In this document: positions 53,396-63,716 of the stretch, piece after piece
Numbering within the stretch: the stretch's first letter is position 1
How the letters are laid out: each line of letters begins with the position of its first letter
Notes under the pieces: model-generated
What the model was told of the DNA's origin: nothing
Databases searched by the model: none
The model's input: only the letters and a program-made list of their open reading frames with translations
Made by a program: the position numbers and the translations under genes
NCBI RefSeq assembly: GCF_000183725.1
Contig: NC_014762.1
Span: forward strand, 1,798,001-1,862,000
Reading direction: 5' to 3'
DNA: 64,000 nucleotides
Origin: Sulfuricurvum kujiense DSM 16994
GTDB lineage: Bacteria > Campylobacterota > Campylobacteria > Campylobacterales > Sulfurimonadaceae

Positions 53396-53827
53396 ATGGA
53401 ACAAGTCATCCTCGCACAAACCGACACTACCGTCGGTTTTCTCTCGCAGAGTCCGCAGCGGCTACAGCAGATCAAAATGCGGGACACCGCTAAACCTTTC
53501 TTAAAAGTCTATGCCGATTTCAAAATGCTTCGCAAGGACATCCGTATCCCGCCGATTCACAAACGTCGTGTACGCTACGCCCGAAAAACGACCTTTATCG
53601 TCAAAGATCAGGCATTCCGTTATGTGGATGAGCCGAATCACTCACGATTGATCAAAAAGTACGGTTGGCTTTATTCTACCTCTGCCAATGAGAGCGGAAA
53701 AAACTACGATGAAACCTTTTGCCAAGCATTCAGCGATCTGATTATTGAAGATTACCGAGGATTGAGCGAAAAAAGCGCCTCAAAAATATTTCGCTTAACA
53801 CCCTCAAAAATAAAACAATTACGATAG
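53396..53827 (+). CDS. Sua5/YciO/YrdC-domain protein, short
   Basis: 143 residues, shorter than the usual ~200 of YrdC or YciO. N-terminal QTDTTVGFLSQ, a Lys/Arg-rich RVRYARKTTFIVKDQAFR and LYSTSANESGKNYDE are the nucleotide- and RNA-binding segments of the family, which makes threonylcarbamoyl-AMP for tRNA t6A or has unknown roles. It follows carB by 4 nt. The shortness may mean a degraded or specialised relative; another full-length tsaC may exist elsewhere. Confidence 0.85.
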   Translation: MEQVILAQTDTTVGFLSQSPQRLQQIKMRDTAKPFLKVYADFKMLRKDIRIPPIHKRRVRYARKTTFIVKDQAFRYVDEPNHSRLIKKYGWLYSTSANESGKNYDETFCQAFSDLIIEDYRGLSEKSASKIFRLTPSKIKQLR

Positions 53828-53837
53828 GAGCCAATCT

Positions 53838-54425
53838 ATGAAACATTTTATCTCAGCAAAACAAATTATGGTAGGAACAATGGGTCTTGCGGTACTGAGC
53901 GCCCTCAGCGGATGCCAAAGTGCCCCCGAAGAAAAACCGGCAGAACAAGCCGAAGGGCAAAATAAATTTCTGGTCGTTGAACAGCTCAGCAACGGAAAAT
54001 ACGTTATTGTTGAAGAGATGCCAACATCTGGGCCAAGCCGTGCGATTATCAAAGAGACAGATGAAAACGGTACGGTAACTGAGCGGGTAATGAGCGAAGC
54101 GGAGATGAAAGCACTCGCCGACCAAGAGTATAAAAAAATGGAAGAAGGAAAATCTGAACTCAACGCCGAACCTCAAGGTGAGGGGATGGGATTGGCCGGT
54201 ACGATCCTCGCTGCAGCTGGGGGAGCATTGCTAGGCAATATGATCGGAAATGCGTTAATGAACAACAAAAATGTTCAAAGACACCAAGATACCTCTAATC
54301 GCTCAGCCTATCATCGTTCGGCTTCAGGGGGAAGCAACTCGGCGACTTCAAATAGCCAAAAGAAAAGTTTCTTCGGAAATTCCGCCTCTAAAAGTACAAG
54401 TTCTAGCAGCAGTTACGGAGGATGA
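53838..54425 (+). CDS. UPF0323-family lipoprotein ending in Gly-Gly
   Basis: 195 residues: lipobox LSALSGC (Cys about 26), then a soluble region with YxxE-rich segments, a Gly/Ala-rich segment (GMGLAGTILAAAGGALLGNMIGNAL) and a Ser/Asn-rich disordered tail ending SYGG. It resembles the UPF0323 lipoproteins of Campylobacter and Helicobacter (e.g. Cj0371). Its last two codons, GGA GGA, carry the ribosome site of the next gene, a GspS-like ligase, so the pair is coupled. Its role is unknown. Confidence 0.88.
   Translation: MKHFISAKQIMVGTMGLAVLSALSGCQSAPEEKPAEQAEGQNKFLVVEQLSNGKYVIVEEMPTSGPSRAIIKETDENGTVTERVMSEAEMKALADQEYKKMEEGKSELNAEPQGEGMGLAGTILAAAGGALLGNMIGNALMNNKNVQRHQDTSNRSAYHRSASGGSNSATSNSQKKSFFGNSASKSTSSSSSYGG
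54417..54421 (+). promoter_or_regulatory. ribosome site inside Gly-Gly codons
   Basis: GGAGG is formed by the final GGA GGA of the lipoprotein gene and lies 6 nt before ATG 54428. It decides the ligase start (54428) against the ATG at 54422 that directly abuts the site. Confidence 0.7.
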
Positions 54426-54427
54426 AT

Positions 54428-55606
54428 ATGGTATCGCTTCAACCTATCAAACCTATCGATGACAAAACGCTGGAGCAATTCGGTTTTGCCTGGCATACCG
54501 ACAACGATCAAAGCAAGTACATCGCCGACGAATTGGTCATCGTCAGTGACGCTGAAGCCGAAGCTTACTACGAAGCGGTCAATGAACTCTACGATATGTA
54601 CGCAACGGCAGCACAGCATGTCATCGATAACAATCTTTTTTTCGATCTCGGCATTCCGTTTAATCTTATAGAACCGATCAAAAAAAGCTGGGAAAACGAC
54701 GTTCACTGGCACCTTTACGGACGGTTTGATCTCGCAGGCGGAATCGGCGGTGCTCCGATCAAACTGATCGAATTTAATGCCGATACCCCGACGGCTCTTT
54801 TCGAAACCGCTATTTTGCAATGGGCATTATTAAAACATAACGGTATGGACGAAGAGCGCCAATTCAACACGGTTTATGAAGCGATCAGCGAAAACTTTCG
54901 CCGTCTCATTACCCTCTTTGACGATACGGAGAAATTCGAATCGCTCTATGAGGGGTGGAAAATACTGTTCAGTTCAATCAGCGGAAACATCGAAGAGGAA
55001 CAAACGGTAAGACTTCTTCAGCAAATGGCGATCGATGCGGGATTTGAAACGGGATTTGAACCGCTCGGAGGGGTTAAGTTCGATGAAGAGGGGATTTATG
55101 ACTCCAAGGACACACCGTATGAGTATTGGTTCAAACTCTTTCCGTGGGAAGATATCGCCATCGAAGAGCCTGAACTCTCTACCATGCTGACGAGTATTAT
55201 GGAAAATCAGCGTGCGATTATACTCAATCCCGCCTATACCCTCCTCTTTCAATCCAAGGGGATGATGAAAATCCTCTGCGACCTTTTCCCGGATTCACCG
55301 TATCTGCTAAAAACCTCGTATGAACCACTCCAAGGGATCCAGCAGGTCGAGAAACGGATGTTCGGACGCGAAGGTGCCAATGTCCGTATTCTTGATGCTT
55401 CAGGCAATACTGTCGAAGCTAATGACGGCCCGTACGGCAACTTCAAACCTATTTATCAAGAATACGTCGAATTTCCGAAAGACACACACGGCAACAGCTA
55501 TCAGGCGGGTGTTTTCTTCGCCTACGAAGCCTGCGGCTTAGGATTTAGACGCGGTGGCAAGATTCTGGGGAATATGTCCAAATTTGTCGGACACCTATTG
55601 CGATAA
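54428..55606 (+). CDS. glutathionylspermidine synthase-like ATP-grasp ligase
   Basis: 392 residues of the GspS carboxyligase family (IKLIEFNADTPTALFETAILQW, KLFPWEDIAIEEP, LLFQSKGMMKILCDLFPDSPYLLKTSYEP, KRMFGREGANVRI), with an ATP-grasp fold and C-terminal GKILGNMSKFVGHLL. It has no amidase domain. The family ligates an amine to a glycine carboxylate or to peptides. It is coupled to a lipoprotein ending in Gly-Gly, and the same kind of pairing occurs in the E. coli YgiB/YgiC genes. The acceptor is unknown. Confidence 0.88.
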   Translation: MVSLQPIKPIDDKTLEQFGFAWHTDNDQSKYIADELVIVSDAEAEAYYEAVNELYDMYATAAQHVIDNNLFFDLGIPFNLIEPIKKSWENDVHWHLYGRFDLAGGIGGAPIKLIEFNADTPTALFETAILQWALLKHNGMDEERQFNTVYEAISENFRRLITLFDDTEKFESLYEGWKILFSSISGNIEEEQTVRLLQQMAIDAGFETGFEPLGGVKFDEEGIYDSKDTPYEYWFKLFPWEDIAIEEPELSTMLTSIMENQRAIILNPAYTLLFQSKGMMKILCDLFPDSPYLLKTSYEPLQGIQQVEKRMFGREGANVRILDASGNTVEANDGPYGNFKPIYQEYVEFPKDTHGNSYQAGVFFAYEACGLGFRRGGKILGNMSKFVGHLLR

Positions 55607-55630
55607 TCTGTGCTAAATCCCTTTCTAACC

Positions 55631-55659
55631 GAATCTTTTCCTCATTTGAGGAAAGATTC
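55631..55659. other. intergenic dyad symmetry upstream of galU
   Basis: GAATCTT-T-TCCTCA, loop TT, TGAGGA-AAGATTC forms a 13-bp stem with one unpaired T. There is no T-run on either side, so a terminator is doubtful. It lies 25 bp after the ligase stop and about 100 bp before galU. Confidence 0.5.
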
Positions 55660-55719
55660 CATGCTAACTCCGTCATATTCTTTCTTCGAACATTGGATGG
55701 AAGCATCCCGACAAACAAT

Positions 55720-55730
55720 TGTGATAAAAT
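55720..55730 (+). promoter_or_regulatory. extended -10 promoter of galU
   Basis: TTGTGATAAAAT contains TGA-TAAAAT, an extended -10 with TG one base before the hexamer. AAGGAG follows, about 10 bp before ATG 55755. Confidence 0.45.
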
Positions 55731-55754
55731 ATCGTTCATTATCAAGGAGTCTCA

Positions 55755-56582
55755 ATGATCAAAAAGTGTCTTTTCCCTGCTGCCGGGTACGGTACCCGCT
55801 TTTTACCGGCAACCAAAGCGATGCCTAAAGAGATGCTCCCGGTCCTCACCAAGCCTTTAATCCAATACGGCGTTGAAGAGGCTGTAGAAGCGGGAATGCA
55901 CACGATGGCCATCGTTACGGGACGGGGGAAAAGAGCATTGGAAGATCATTTTGATGTCAGTTACGAACTTGAACATCAGATCAAAGGTTCCGACAAAGAG
56001 CATTATCTCACCGAAATCCGTTCCCTTATCGATCAATGTACGTTTTCGTACACGCGCCAAAACGAAATGAAAGGGCTTGGTCATGCGATATTGACCGGAG
56101 AGACATTAATCGGAAATGAACCTTTTGCCGTTATTTTGGCCGATGATTTGTGCGACGGAAACAGTGACGGAGGGGTTCTTTCCCAAATGGTCGAACTATT
56201 TAACAAATACAAATGCTCGATCGTCGCCATAGAAGAGATTGATCCGAGCCATACAAACCGCTACGGCATTATCGAAGGAAAAGAGATCGAAGACGGTGTC
56301 TACATGATTTCAAATATGGTTGAGAAGCCTGATCCGGCCAATGCACCGAGTAATCTCGCCATCATCGGGCGCTATATCCTCACACCCGATATTTTCGGGA
56401 TTATCGAAAATACCCCTGCCGGTAAAGGGGGAGAGATACAAATTACCGATGCGCTGATGACACAGGCTCAAAAAGGGATGGTCTTAGCTTATAAGTTCAA
56501 AGGAAAACGATTTGACTGCGGAAGCGTCGAAGGGTTCGTCGAAGCCACCAACTATTTCTACGAAAAAAGCACCGAACAATAA
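55755..56582 (+). CDS. galU: UTP--glucose-1-phosphate uridylyltransferase
   Basis: 275 residues of the GalU family (FPAAGYGTRFLPATKAMPKEMLPVL nucleotide-binding start, GLGHAILTGE, KGGEIQITDAL, FKGKRFDCGS). It makes UDP-glucose for surface glycans. AAGGAG lies just before the ATG. Free-standing, convergent with amiC, 9 bp apart. Confidence 0.96.
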   Translation: MIKKCLFPAAGYGTRFLPATKAMPKEMLPVLTKPLIQYGVEEAVEAGMHTMAIVTGRGKRALEDHFDVSYELEHQIKGSDKEHYLTEIRSLIDQCTFSYTRQNEMKGLGHAILTGETLIGNEPFAVILADDLCDGNSDGGVLSQMVELFNKYKCSIVAIEEIDPSHTNRYGIIEGKEIEDGVYMISNMVEKPDPANAPSNLAIIGRYILTPDIFGIIENTPAGKGGEIQITDALMTQAQKGMVLAYKFKGKRFDCGSVEGFVEATNYFYEKSTEQ

Positions 56583-56591
56583 AATATCAAT

Positions 56592-58166
56592 TTATAGATT
56601 ATTGATAAAATAGTGGCTGACCCCGTCAACTAAGCCATCAACCATCCAGCGTTGATATTTCTCATCGGCGATACGAGCCGATTCTTCCGGATGACTGATA
56701 TATCCCACTTCTAATAAAACCGCCGGCATTTGAGCCCCGACAAGAACCCAGAACGGAGCTTCGCGAACACCGTTATCATGAACATTCGGAAACTGTTTAC
56801 GCAAATTCCCCAACATCCCTTTTTGCAAGTCGATCCCCAGTTTATTGGAAGCGATGATCTTCTCTTTATTCAAAAAGCTCAAAAAGCTGAGTTTACCGTA
56901 TTGTCCCATCTCACCCATATCTTCGGAATTCTCCAATGCGGCAATGCGCATAGAGCGCTCACTCCGTGTCGGAGAGAGAAAATAGGTCTCTAATCCCTGT
57001 GCTCCTAACGGGTCGGAAGTTTTCGGGATAGAATTAGCGTGAACTGAGATAAAAAGATCCGCCTCTTTGTCGTTGGCATATTTGGTGCGGTCTTTTAACT
57101 CGATAAACGTATCGTTGCTTCGTGTCATATAGACGGTATAGCCTTGTGAACGAAGTTTATCGGCAAGCTGAGTCCCGATCTGCAATACGATGTCTTTCTC
57201 CATATAGCCGTTGCCGACCGCACCGCTGTCTTTCCCTCCGTGTCCCGGATCGATAACAATAATTTTTTTGCTTCGGTCTCGCGGAGTTACGGTAATCAAA
57301 GGAGGAAGCGCCGCAACCAGCGGAGGTTCTTGTATAGTCGGCGCCGATGGCAGCGGAGCGGTCGTTTTCGGCGGTTCCAATGAGAGATCGATATAGAGGG
57401 AAGAATCTTTCGGTGTCGTTTTGATCGCAATAGCACGATCGTGTTCAAAGACGAGGCGGAGTGTTTTGGCATTGTATTGAGCAATTTGGATACGGTTAAT
57501 GTTTTGATGCTCTAACGTCTGGCTTTTAGAGAGGGTTGAGGAATCGATATCGATAATGTAGCGAAACCGCTTTTTATCGGCTTCGATAATTTTTGACATT
57601 CGAATTTCAGAGGGCTGAATCGGTGTATCAAAAAGAAGTTCCAGCCCTTTCTCTTTCCACTGAGCATTCATAAGCCGATGGCGCATACTCAGCGATATTT
57701 CATCAAAACGCTTTACCGGTTCCGTTTTAACCATTTTTTCGGGGTCGGGGGTATTAAATTTATCGGGAATATTTAGTTTGTTGGCGACCAATGCCGGTTT
57801 AAATGTCTTGTCATAGATAACTGATGGCACGGCCGCATCGGAAGAAGTTAAAGCCGTTTTTGCCGCCGATTCTGTTTTTTTGGCGATCCCTTTGGATTTT
57901 GCTAAATCGGCTTGATATTTTTTGACATCGATCCCAAGTTTTTCACCTCCGAGAACGATCCCTTCCAGAGCATCTGCGGCCAAAGTTTTATTTTTATCCA
58001 GCATAGCCCGCAGATAGAGTGTTTTATACTCGTTATAGCCGCGGAACTGTTCGATTTCGTCACTGCTATCCAATGCTTTTTTGGCTGAATCCAAACGTTC
58101 AGACAAATTTGCGCCCATAAGGGTAGAGAAAAGCAAAATAGAGGTAAAGAGGATACGAATCAGCAC
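56592..58166 (-). CDS. N-acetylmuramoyl-L-alanine amidase, AmiC-like
   Basis: 524 residues: signal peptide (about 1-19, ending LMGAN), a long N-terminal part that includes an AMIN-like domain (SLSMRHRLMNAQWKEKGLELLFDTPIQ...) for septal targeting, a proline-rich linker, and a C-terminal amidase_3 catalytic domain (VIDPGHGGKDSGAVGNGYMEKDIVL; SVHANSI; Glu in LLEVGYIS). It cleaves stem peptides from peptidoglycan in cell separation. Periplasmic. The next gene upstream lies 7 nt away. Confidence 0.93.
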   Translation of the reverse strand: MLIRILFTSILLFSTLMGANLSERLDSAKKALDSSDEIEQFRGYNEYKTLYLRAMLDKNKTLAADALEGIVLGGEKLGIDVKKYQADLAKSKGIAKKTESAAKTALTSSDAAVPSVIYDKTFKPALVANKLNIPDKFNTPDPEKMVKTEPVKRFDEISLSMRHRLMNAQWKEKGLELLFDTPIQPSEIRMSKIIEADKKRFRYIIDIDSSTLSKSQTLEHQNINRIQIAQYNAKTLRLVFEHDRAIAIKTTPKDSSLYIDLSLEPPKTTAPLPSAPTIQEPPLVAALPPLITVTPRDRSKKIIVIDPGHGGKDSGAVGNGYMEKDIVLQIGTQLADKLRSQGYTVYMTRSNDTFIELKDRTKYANDKEADLFISVHANSIPKTSDPLGAQGLETYFLSPTRSERSMRIAALENSEDMGEMGQYGKLSFLSFLNKEKIIASNKLGIDLQKGMLGNLRKQFPNVHDNGVREAPFWVLVGAQMPAVLLEVGYISHPEESARIADEKYQRWMVDGLVDGVSHYFINNL

Positions 58167-58173
58167 GCTGATG

Positions 58174-59265
58174 CTACTCCCCTTGCGTTAATTTTTCCAT
58201 CAACTCTTTGACGGAGATAATTTTATCGATACGGTATCCGTTGCTTCCTGAAAAGAATAAACCAAGTTCTTTATCCCCAAGATAGGCATCGCTGAGACGG
58301 TCGGCGATACAAAAGCCGACCTCTTTGGCTTCCACGCCGCGGTTACACGGAGCGACACAGTTTGAGATACATTTGATCGAAGGACCCGTTCGGGTATCGA
58401 TCAAATCGCGTAGTTTGGTTCGGACTCCGCGTGCCGGATATCCGACCGGAGATTTCATCAATGTGATATCTTCTTCTTTGGCATCAATAAGAACCTGTTT
58501 GAAATTTTCATGCGCGTCGCATTCATGGGTTCCGATAAATCGTGTCCCCATTTGTACACCGCTTGCACCCAATGCCATCATCGCATCGATATCGTTTTTA
58601 TCCCAGATTCCCCCTGCCGCAATAACGGGGATATTTCCCCATAACGCCGCTTCTTCCACAACCGGACGGACGAGATTTTCAAGCTGAAACTCTTCCATAG
58701 TACACTGCTCATACGTAAAGCCCTGATGACCTCCGCTAAGAGGCCCTTCTAATACGACCGCATCGGGAAGACGGTTGTACCGTTTCTGCCACCGTTTACA
58801 GATAATCGAAAGTGCTTTCGGCGATGATACGATCGGTACCAGTGCGACATCGGGATAATCGGCGGTAAATTCGGGCATATTGGTCGGAAGCCCCGCTCCT
58901 GTGATGATAATATCAATTCCCGCTTCGCACGCGTCGGTTACGACACGTCCGTAATCGTTGATTGCGTACAAAATATTACATGCAAGCGGAGCATCACCGC
59001 AAATTTTTCGGGCATTCTTGACAATCGCATCCAGCCCTTTTTTCGAGTAAAAGTTTTCGGCATCCAACGGGCGGTTGGCAATGAGTTTATCCGCATAAAT
59101 TTTATTTTCGTAATACCCTGTCCCGACGGAACTGATGACACCAAGTCCACCTTCCAAGGAGACATTTCCCGCCAGTTTATCCCAGCTGATTCCGACCCCC
59201 ATTCCCCCTTGAACGATAGGAATTTTAATGGTGTGCTTGCCGATTTGAATTGGTTTTAAGCTCAT
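58174..59265 (-). CDS. nitronate monooxygenase / 2-nitropropane dioxygenase-like flavoenzyme
   Basis: 363 residues, FMN-dependent NMO-type TIM barrel ([78 protein letters not shown]). This family contains nitronate monooxygenases and FabK-like enoyl reductases; several conserved Cys residues ([12 protein letters not shown]) near the C-terminus are unusual for both. Start overlaps the tyrS stop (ATGA), and the pair is conserved in this phylum. Substrate uncertain. Confidence 0.88.
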   Translation of the reverse strand: MSLKPIQIGKHTIKIPIVQGGMGVGISWDKLAGNVSLEGGLGVISSVGTGYYENKIYADKLIANRPLDAENFYSKKGLDAIVKNARKICGDAPLACNILYAINDYGRVVTDACEAGIDIIITGAGLPTNMPEFTADYPDVALVPIVSSPKALSIICKRWQKRYNRLPDAVVLEGPLSGGHQGFTYEQCTMEEFQLENLVRPVVEEAALWGNIPVIAAGGIWDKNDIDAMMALGASGVQMGTRFIGTHECDAHENFKQVLIDAKEEDITLMKSPVGYPARGVRTKLRDLIDTRTGPSIKCISNCVAPCNRGVEAKEVGFCIADRLSDAYLGDKELGLFFSGSNGYRIDKIISVKELMEKLTQGE

Positions 59266-60464
59266 TGGGTTACCTTTAATCGCGCAAATTTTCGTTTTCC
59301 CACTTGAAGGATGTATTCACCCGCTTCAAGCTGATATTGTTCATCGCTTAGTTTATTTTGATCGATTTTAACAGAGCCTTGCTTAATCTCGCGACGGGCT
59401 TGAGAAGTTGACGGACTTAGAGAACAGTCTACCAATGCTTTGGCAATCCATATCGGACCTTCTAAGCTAAACTCGTCCATTTCGCTCGGAATTTCACTCT
59501 GAGCATGAACTCTCTCAAATTCAGCATGTGCCCCTTCTGCCGCTTCGGCGGAGTGAAAGCGTGCCGTAATCTCGATAGCTAAAGCCTCTTTTACCTTCTT
59601 CGGATGGAGTGTTCCGTTTTCGACACCTGTTTTCAATACATCGATCTCATCGAGAGATTTGGCACTAAGAAGTTCATAATAACGCCACATCAACGTATCG
59701 CTGATACTGAGGACTTTCCCGTACATATCGTTTGGTGCTTCTACGACACCGATGTAGTTACCGAGCGATTTGGACATTTTCTGTACGCCGTCAAGACCTT
59801 CGAGGATCGGCATCATCAGTACCGCCTGCTCTTTGCCGATCTCGTAGACCCGCTGCAAATGGCGTCCCATCAAAAGATTAAACTTCTGGTCAGTTCCGCC
59901 GATCTCGATATCGCTTTTGAGATGGACGCTGTCGTACCCTTGAAGAAGCGGGTACAAAAATTCGCTGATGGAGATCGAGATTCCCCCTTTATAGCGTTTG
60001 TCGAAATCGTCACGTTCCAACATCCGGGCTACGTTATACGTCGTGGTCAGCTCAAGCATCCCTGCGGCACCGAGAGGATTGATCCACTCGGAGTTAAAAA
60101 CGACGGTTGTTTTTTCCGGATCGAGGATCTTGAAAACCTGATCTTTATAACTTTGGGCATTCTCCAGCACCTGAGCGGGAAGCAATTTTTTACGGGTTTC
60201 GCTTTTGCCGGTCGGATCACCGATCTGTGCGGTAAAGTCACCGATCAAAAACTGAATATGCGCTCCAAATTTTTGGAAAACCGAGAGTTTTTGAAGCAAT
60301 ACGGTGTGTCCCAAATGCAGATCGGGAGCGGTCGGGTCAAATCCGGCTTTAACCGTATAGTTTTCCCCTTTTTCAAAATAGTTTTTGAGCAGCGTTTCAA
60401 TGCGTGCTTCATCGATAATTTCGGCGGTTCCCCGTTTAATTTCACGTAATGCATTTTGTATCAT
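59262..60464 (-). CDS. tyrS: tyrosyl-tRNA synthetase
   Basis: 400 residues: class I catalytic domain with the HIGH-like HLGHT ([14 protein letters not shown]) and KMSKS in [13 protein letters not shown], plus a C-terminal S4 RNA-binding domain ([19 protein letters not shown]). It charges tRNA-Tyr. The start is 3 nt from the spoT stop, so spoT-tyrS-NMO form an operon. Confidence 0.96.
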   Translation of the reverse strand: MIQNALREIKRGTAEIIDEARIETLLKNYFEKGENYTVKAGFDPTAPDLHLGHTVLLQKLSVFQKFGAHIQFLIGDFTAQIGDPTGKSETRKKLLPAQVLENAQSYKDQVFKILDPEKTTVVFNSEWINPLGAAGMLELTTTYNVARMLERDDFDKRYKGGISISISEFLYPLLQGYDSVHLKSDIEIGGTDQKFNLLMGRHLQRVYEIGKEQAVLMMPILEGLDGVQKMSKSLGNYIGVVEAPNDMYGKVLSISDTLMWRYYELLSAKSLDEIDVLKTGVENGTLHPKKVKEALAIEITARFHSAEAAEGAHAEFERVHAQSEIPSEMDEFSLEGPIWIAKALVDCSLSPSTSQARREIKQGSVKIDQNKLSDEQYQLEAGEYILQVGKRKFARLKVTQ

Positions 60465-60467
60465 TGT

Positions 60468-62627
60468 TTATCCTTGGCTTCGGTACGCATCATCCGTCCG
60501 AAAAAATTGTATGATTTTCCCTTTTTTCTCCAGTTTGGAGCGAAGACGATTGATATCGGCTTCAAGAGTTTGAAATTCCATTTCACAATACTGTGTATGT
60601 TCGCTTTTCTCTTTACCGAGTTCGATACTGTTAATGTCGGCACCCATTTTTGCCATATAGGTGAGCAGATCGGCGAGTGAGCCCTGCGCACTTTGCATAC
60701 TGATAATGAGATGGTATCTAAAATAGTGCTGCGCTCTCCAGCGGACAAATACCATCGGCTCTCTGCGGTCAATCAGTCCTGCGGCGTTTTTACACATTTT
60801 ATGGTGAACGTGGGCTTTCCCGTTTTGTAAAAAGGCTACGATTTCATCCCCGGTTTTAGGATGGCAGCAGTAATCAAATACGGCGTCGCCGACACTGTTG
60901 TTGGCATAAATTTCCAGCGATGCGAATACATACGGTTTGAGCCGAAAACGGTTTCGGGAAAGAAACACGCTGAAACGTTTACTTTCTCCCAGCTCCAGAG
61001 TAAACCGGTTAACCGTCTCTTTGAGCAGATCAAGTTCGCTCGGAATACGGTGACGCTGTTCTTCAAGATGGGTCTGAGCGAATAATTGATCGACACGGGC
61101 CGGATCGAAATTAAAAATTGTGCTCAAAATGCTGATACCTGTTTCGGTATCGATCGCTTTGATCCGTTGATTGCAGTTTGCCCGCATACTTGCTTTAGCG
61201 CGGGAGGTTTTTACTGCATCGATCCAGCTGCATCGGTTGATTTTTTTCGGTCCCGTCGTAATTTTAACGATATCGCCGTTGTGCAGTTCGCTTAGAAGCG
61301 ACGCTTTTTCTTTGTTTATCAGACACCCTTCGGCACTGTCGCCGATTTCGGTATGGACCGCGTAGGCAAAATCAAGAGCCACCGCTCCTCGAGGAAGGGT
61401 GAAGGGTTTTCCTTTCGGAGAAAAGACGCTGATATCTTCGCTGAAAAGATCATTTTTGATCAATTCGTAAAACGCCTCGACCGATTCGTTTTGATACTGA
61501 AGATTATGGAGCCAATCGAGGCTGATCGGATTGTTGCCGCCGCTTTTGTATTTCCAGTGTGCCGCGACACCGAGTTCGGCTGTTTTGTGCATCTCATAGG
61601 TACGGATCTGTACTTCAAAAATAGCCGTTGAATCAAAAACCGACGTGTGAAGGGTCTGATATCCGTTCTCTTTGGGAATCGAGATATAGTCTTTAAACCG
61701 GGATGAAAGGGGCTGAAAATTCAGATGTACCAGCCCTAAAACACGATAGCAGTCAATCGGTTTTTTGACCAGTATGCGTACCGCCAAGAGATCCAGAATC
61801 TCATCGATACTGATCCCTTTGCGCTGCATTTTGAGATAAATGGAGTAGTGGTGCTTAACACGGCTGAGAATTTCGAAATCTTCCTCATTAAACCCGTTTT
61901 CAAGCATCATTTTGGTCAATTTCTCGCAAAAATCGCTCAGCCGTGCATTGATGGAGCGAAAGTTCTCTTCCATATACATATCGATGGCTTGCTTCTCTTC
62001 GGTAAAGAGGTATTGAAAACTCAAATCTTCCAAAAGATTTTTCAAAAACGAGATCCCCAAACGGCTAGCAATCGGGGCATATACGACGAGCGTCTCTTCA
62101 GCGATACGGTGCTGTTTTGCGGGAGCCAATGCCCCGAGAGTGAGCATGTTATGGAGACGGTCGCACAGTTTGACGACCAATACCCGCACATCTTCGATCG
62201 AAGCGATCAGCATTTTTCGAAACGAAAGTGCCGAAACGACCAGTTTTTCATCCGAATTCGAAGGGATCAGCTGCGCATCGCGGATCGTATCAATCTTCGT
62301 CAGCCCCTCAACTAAATGGGCAACGTCATCCCCGTACTCACGGGCAATCTCTTCTATTGTCGTGTGGGTATCTTCTACTACATCGTGAAGAAGCGCGGCG
62401 ATGACCATTGCCTCATCACCGGTAATAGTTGCAACAATCGATGCGACTAAAATAGGATGAACGACATACGGTTCGCCGCTTTTTCGAAATTGGTTTTGAT
62501 GTGCTTGCTGAGAAAAATTGAGGGCAGTTTGTGTGGCGGCAGAAAGGGGAATCTGTTTGTAAAGGTGCTCTATGGCACCCTCAACATCATTGATTCCGGC
62601 TACTTTTTCTATATCGATGGTATTCAA
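60468..62627 (-). CDS. spoT: bifunctional (p)ppGpp synthetase/hydrolase
   Basis: 719 residues. HD hydrolase domain (ALLHDVVEDTHTTIEEIA), synthetase domain (RVKHHYSIYLKMQRKG; RFKDYISIPKENGYQTLHTSVF; EVQIRTYEMHKTAELGVAAHWKYK), TGS (ISVFSPKGKPFTLPRGAVALDFAYAVHTEIG), then C-terminal zinc-finger-like and ACT domains. Both active sites look intact, so it is the bifunctional type. rpoZ and pyrH precede it in the same direction. Confidence 0.95.
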   Translation of the reverse strand: MNTIDIEKVAGINDVEGAIEHLYKQIPLSAATQTALNFSQQAHQNQFRKSGEPYVVHPILVASIVATITGDEAMVIAALLHDVVEDTHTTIEEIAREYGDDVAHLVEGLTKIDTIRDAQLIPSNSDEKLVVSALSFRKMLIASIEDVRVLVVKLCDRLHNMLTLGALAPAKQHRIAEETLVVYAPIASRLGISFLKNLLEDLSFQYLFTEEKQAIDMYMEENFRSINARLSDFCEKLTKMMLENGFNEEDFEILSRVKHHYSIYLKMQRKGISIDEILDLLAVRILVKKPIDCYRVLGLVHLNFQPLSSRFKDYISIPKENGYQTLHTSVFDSTAIFEVQIRTYEMHKTAELGVAAHWKYKSGGNNPISLDWLHNLQYQNESVEAFYELIKNDLFSEDISVFSPKGKPFTLPRGAVALDFAYAVHTEIGDSAEGCLINKEKASLLSELHNGDIVKITTGPKKINRCSWIDAVKTSRAKASMRANCNQRIKAIDTETGISILSTIFNFDPARVDQLFAQTHLEEQRHRIPSELDLLKETVNRFTLELGESKRFSVFLSRNRFRLKPYVFASLEIYANNSVGDAVFDYCCHPKTGDEIVAFLQNGKAHVHHKMCKNAAGLIDRREPMVFVRWRAQHYFRYHLIISMQSAQGSLADLLTYMAKMGADINSIELGKEKSEHTQYCEMEFQTLEADINRLRSKLEKKGKIIQFFRTDDAYRSQG

Positions 62628-62649
62628 TGATGCAGCTTTGTATTGACGA

Positions 62650-62865
62650 TTAGTCTCGGTTTACAAACCCTTTGACCGTGATATGCCCTTCGGCAATCTC
62701 CATCAAAGCGATATCAGCCGTTTTAGCTTTTTTTACATCAACGTTCAGTTTCGTTGTTGCTCCGTTTAGAAGCTCTTCAGAGCGTTTTGCGACAGCGATA
62801 GCCAATTGATAGCGATCGATATTGGCAGTTTCAAGTGCTTTTGCGGTGAGTTGTTCAAGTCTCAT
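62650..62865 (-). CDS. rpoZ: DNA-directed RNA polymerase subunit omega
   Basis: 71 residues matching the omega subunit (MRLEQLTAKALETANIDRYQLAIAVAKRSEELLNGAT). It helps assemble RNA polymerase and in some bacteria contributes to ppGpp binding, which fits its position directly upstream of spoT (22-nt gap). AAGGGAAAAAA precedes the ATG. Confidence 0.93.
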   Translation of the reverse strand: MRLEQLTAKALETANIDRYQLAIAVAKRSEELLNGATTKLNVDVKKAKTADIALMEIAEGHITVKGFVNRD

Positions 62866-62886
62866 TTTTTTCCCTTAATTTTGGAT

Positions 62887-63636
<750 letters not shown>

Positions 63637-63716
63637 TTACGCGTATTATACTTTATTGTCGCTTTAAGGTTGCTTTGATTACACTAAGCAAATCATAAGA
63701 GAAGGAAAAAACAGGG

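Noticed and set aside
59604-60449. 281-aa open frame antisense to tyrS
   Set aside because: It lies wholly inside tyrS, shows no family motif and has no ribosome site; low stop frequency opposite a conserved gene explains it.
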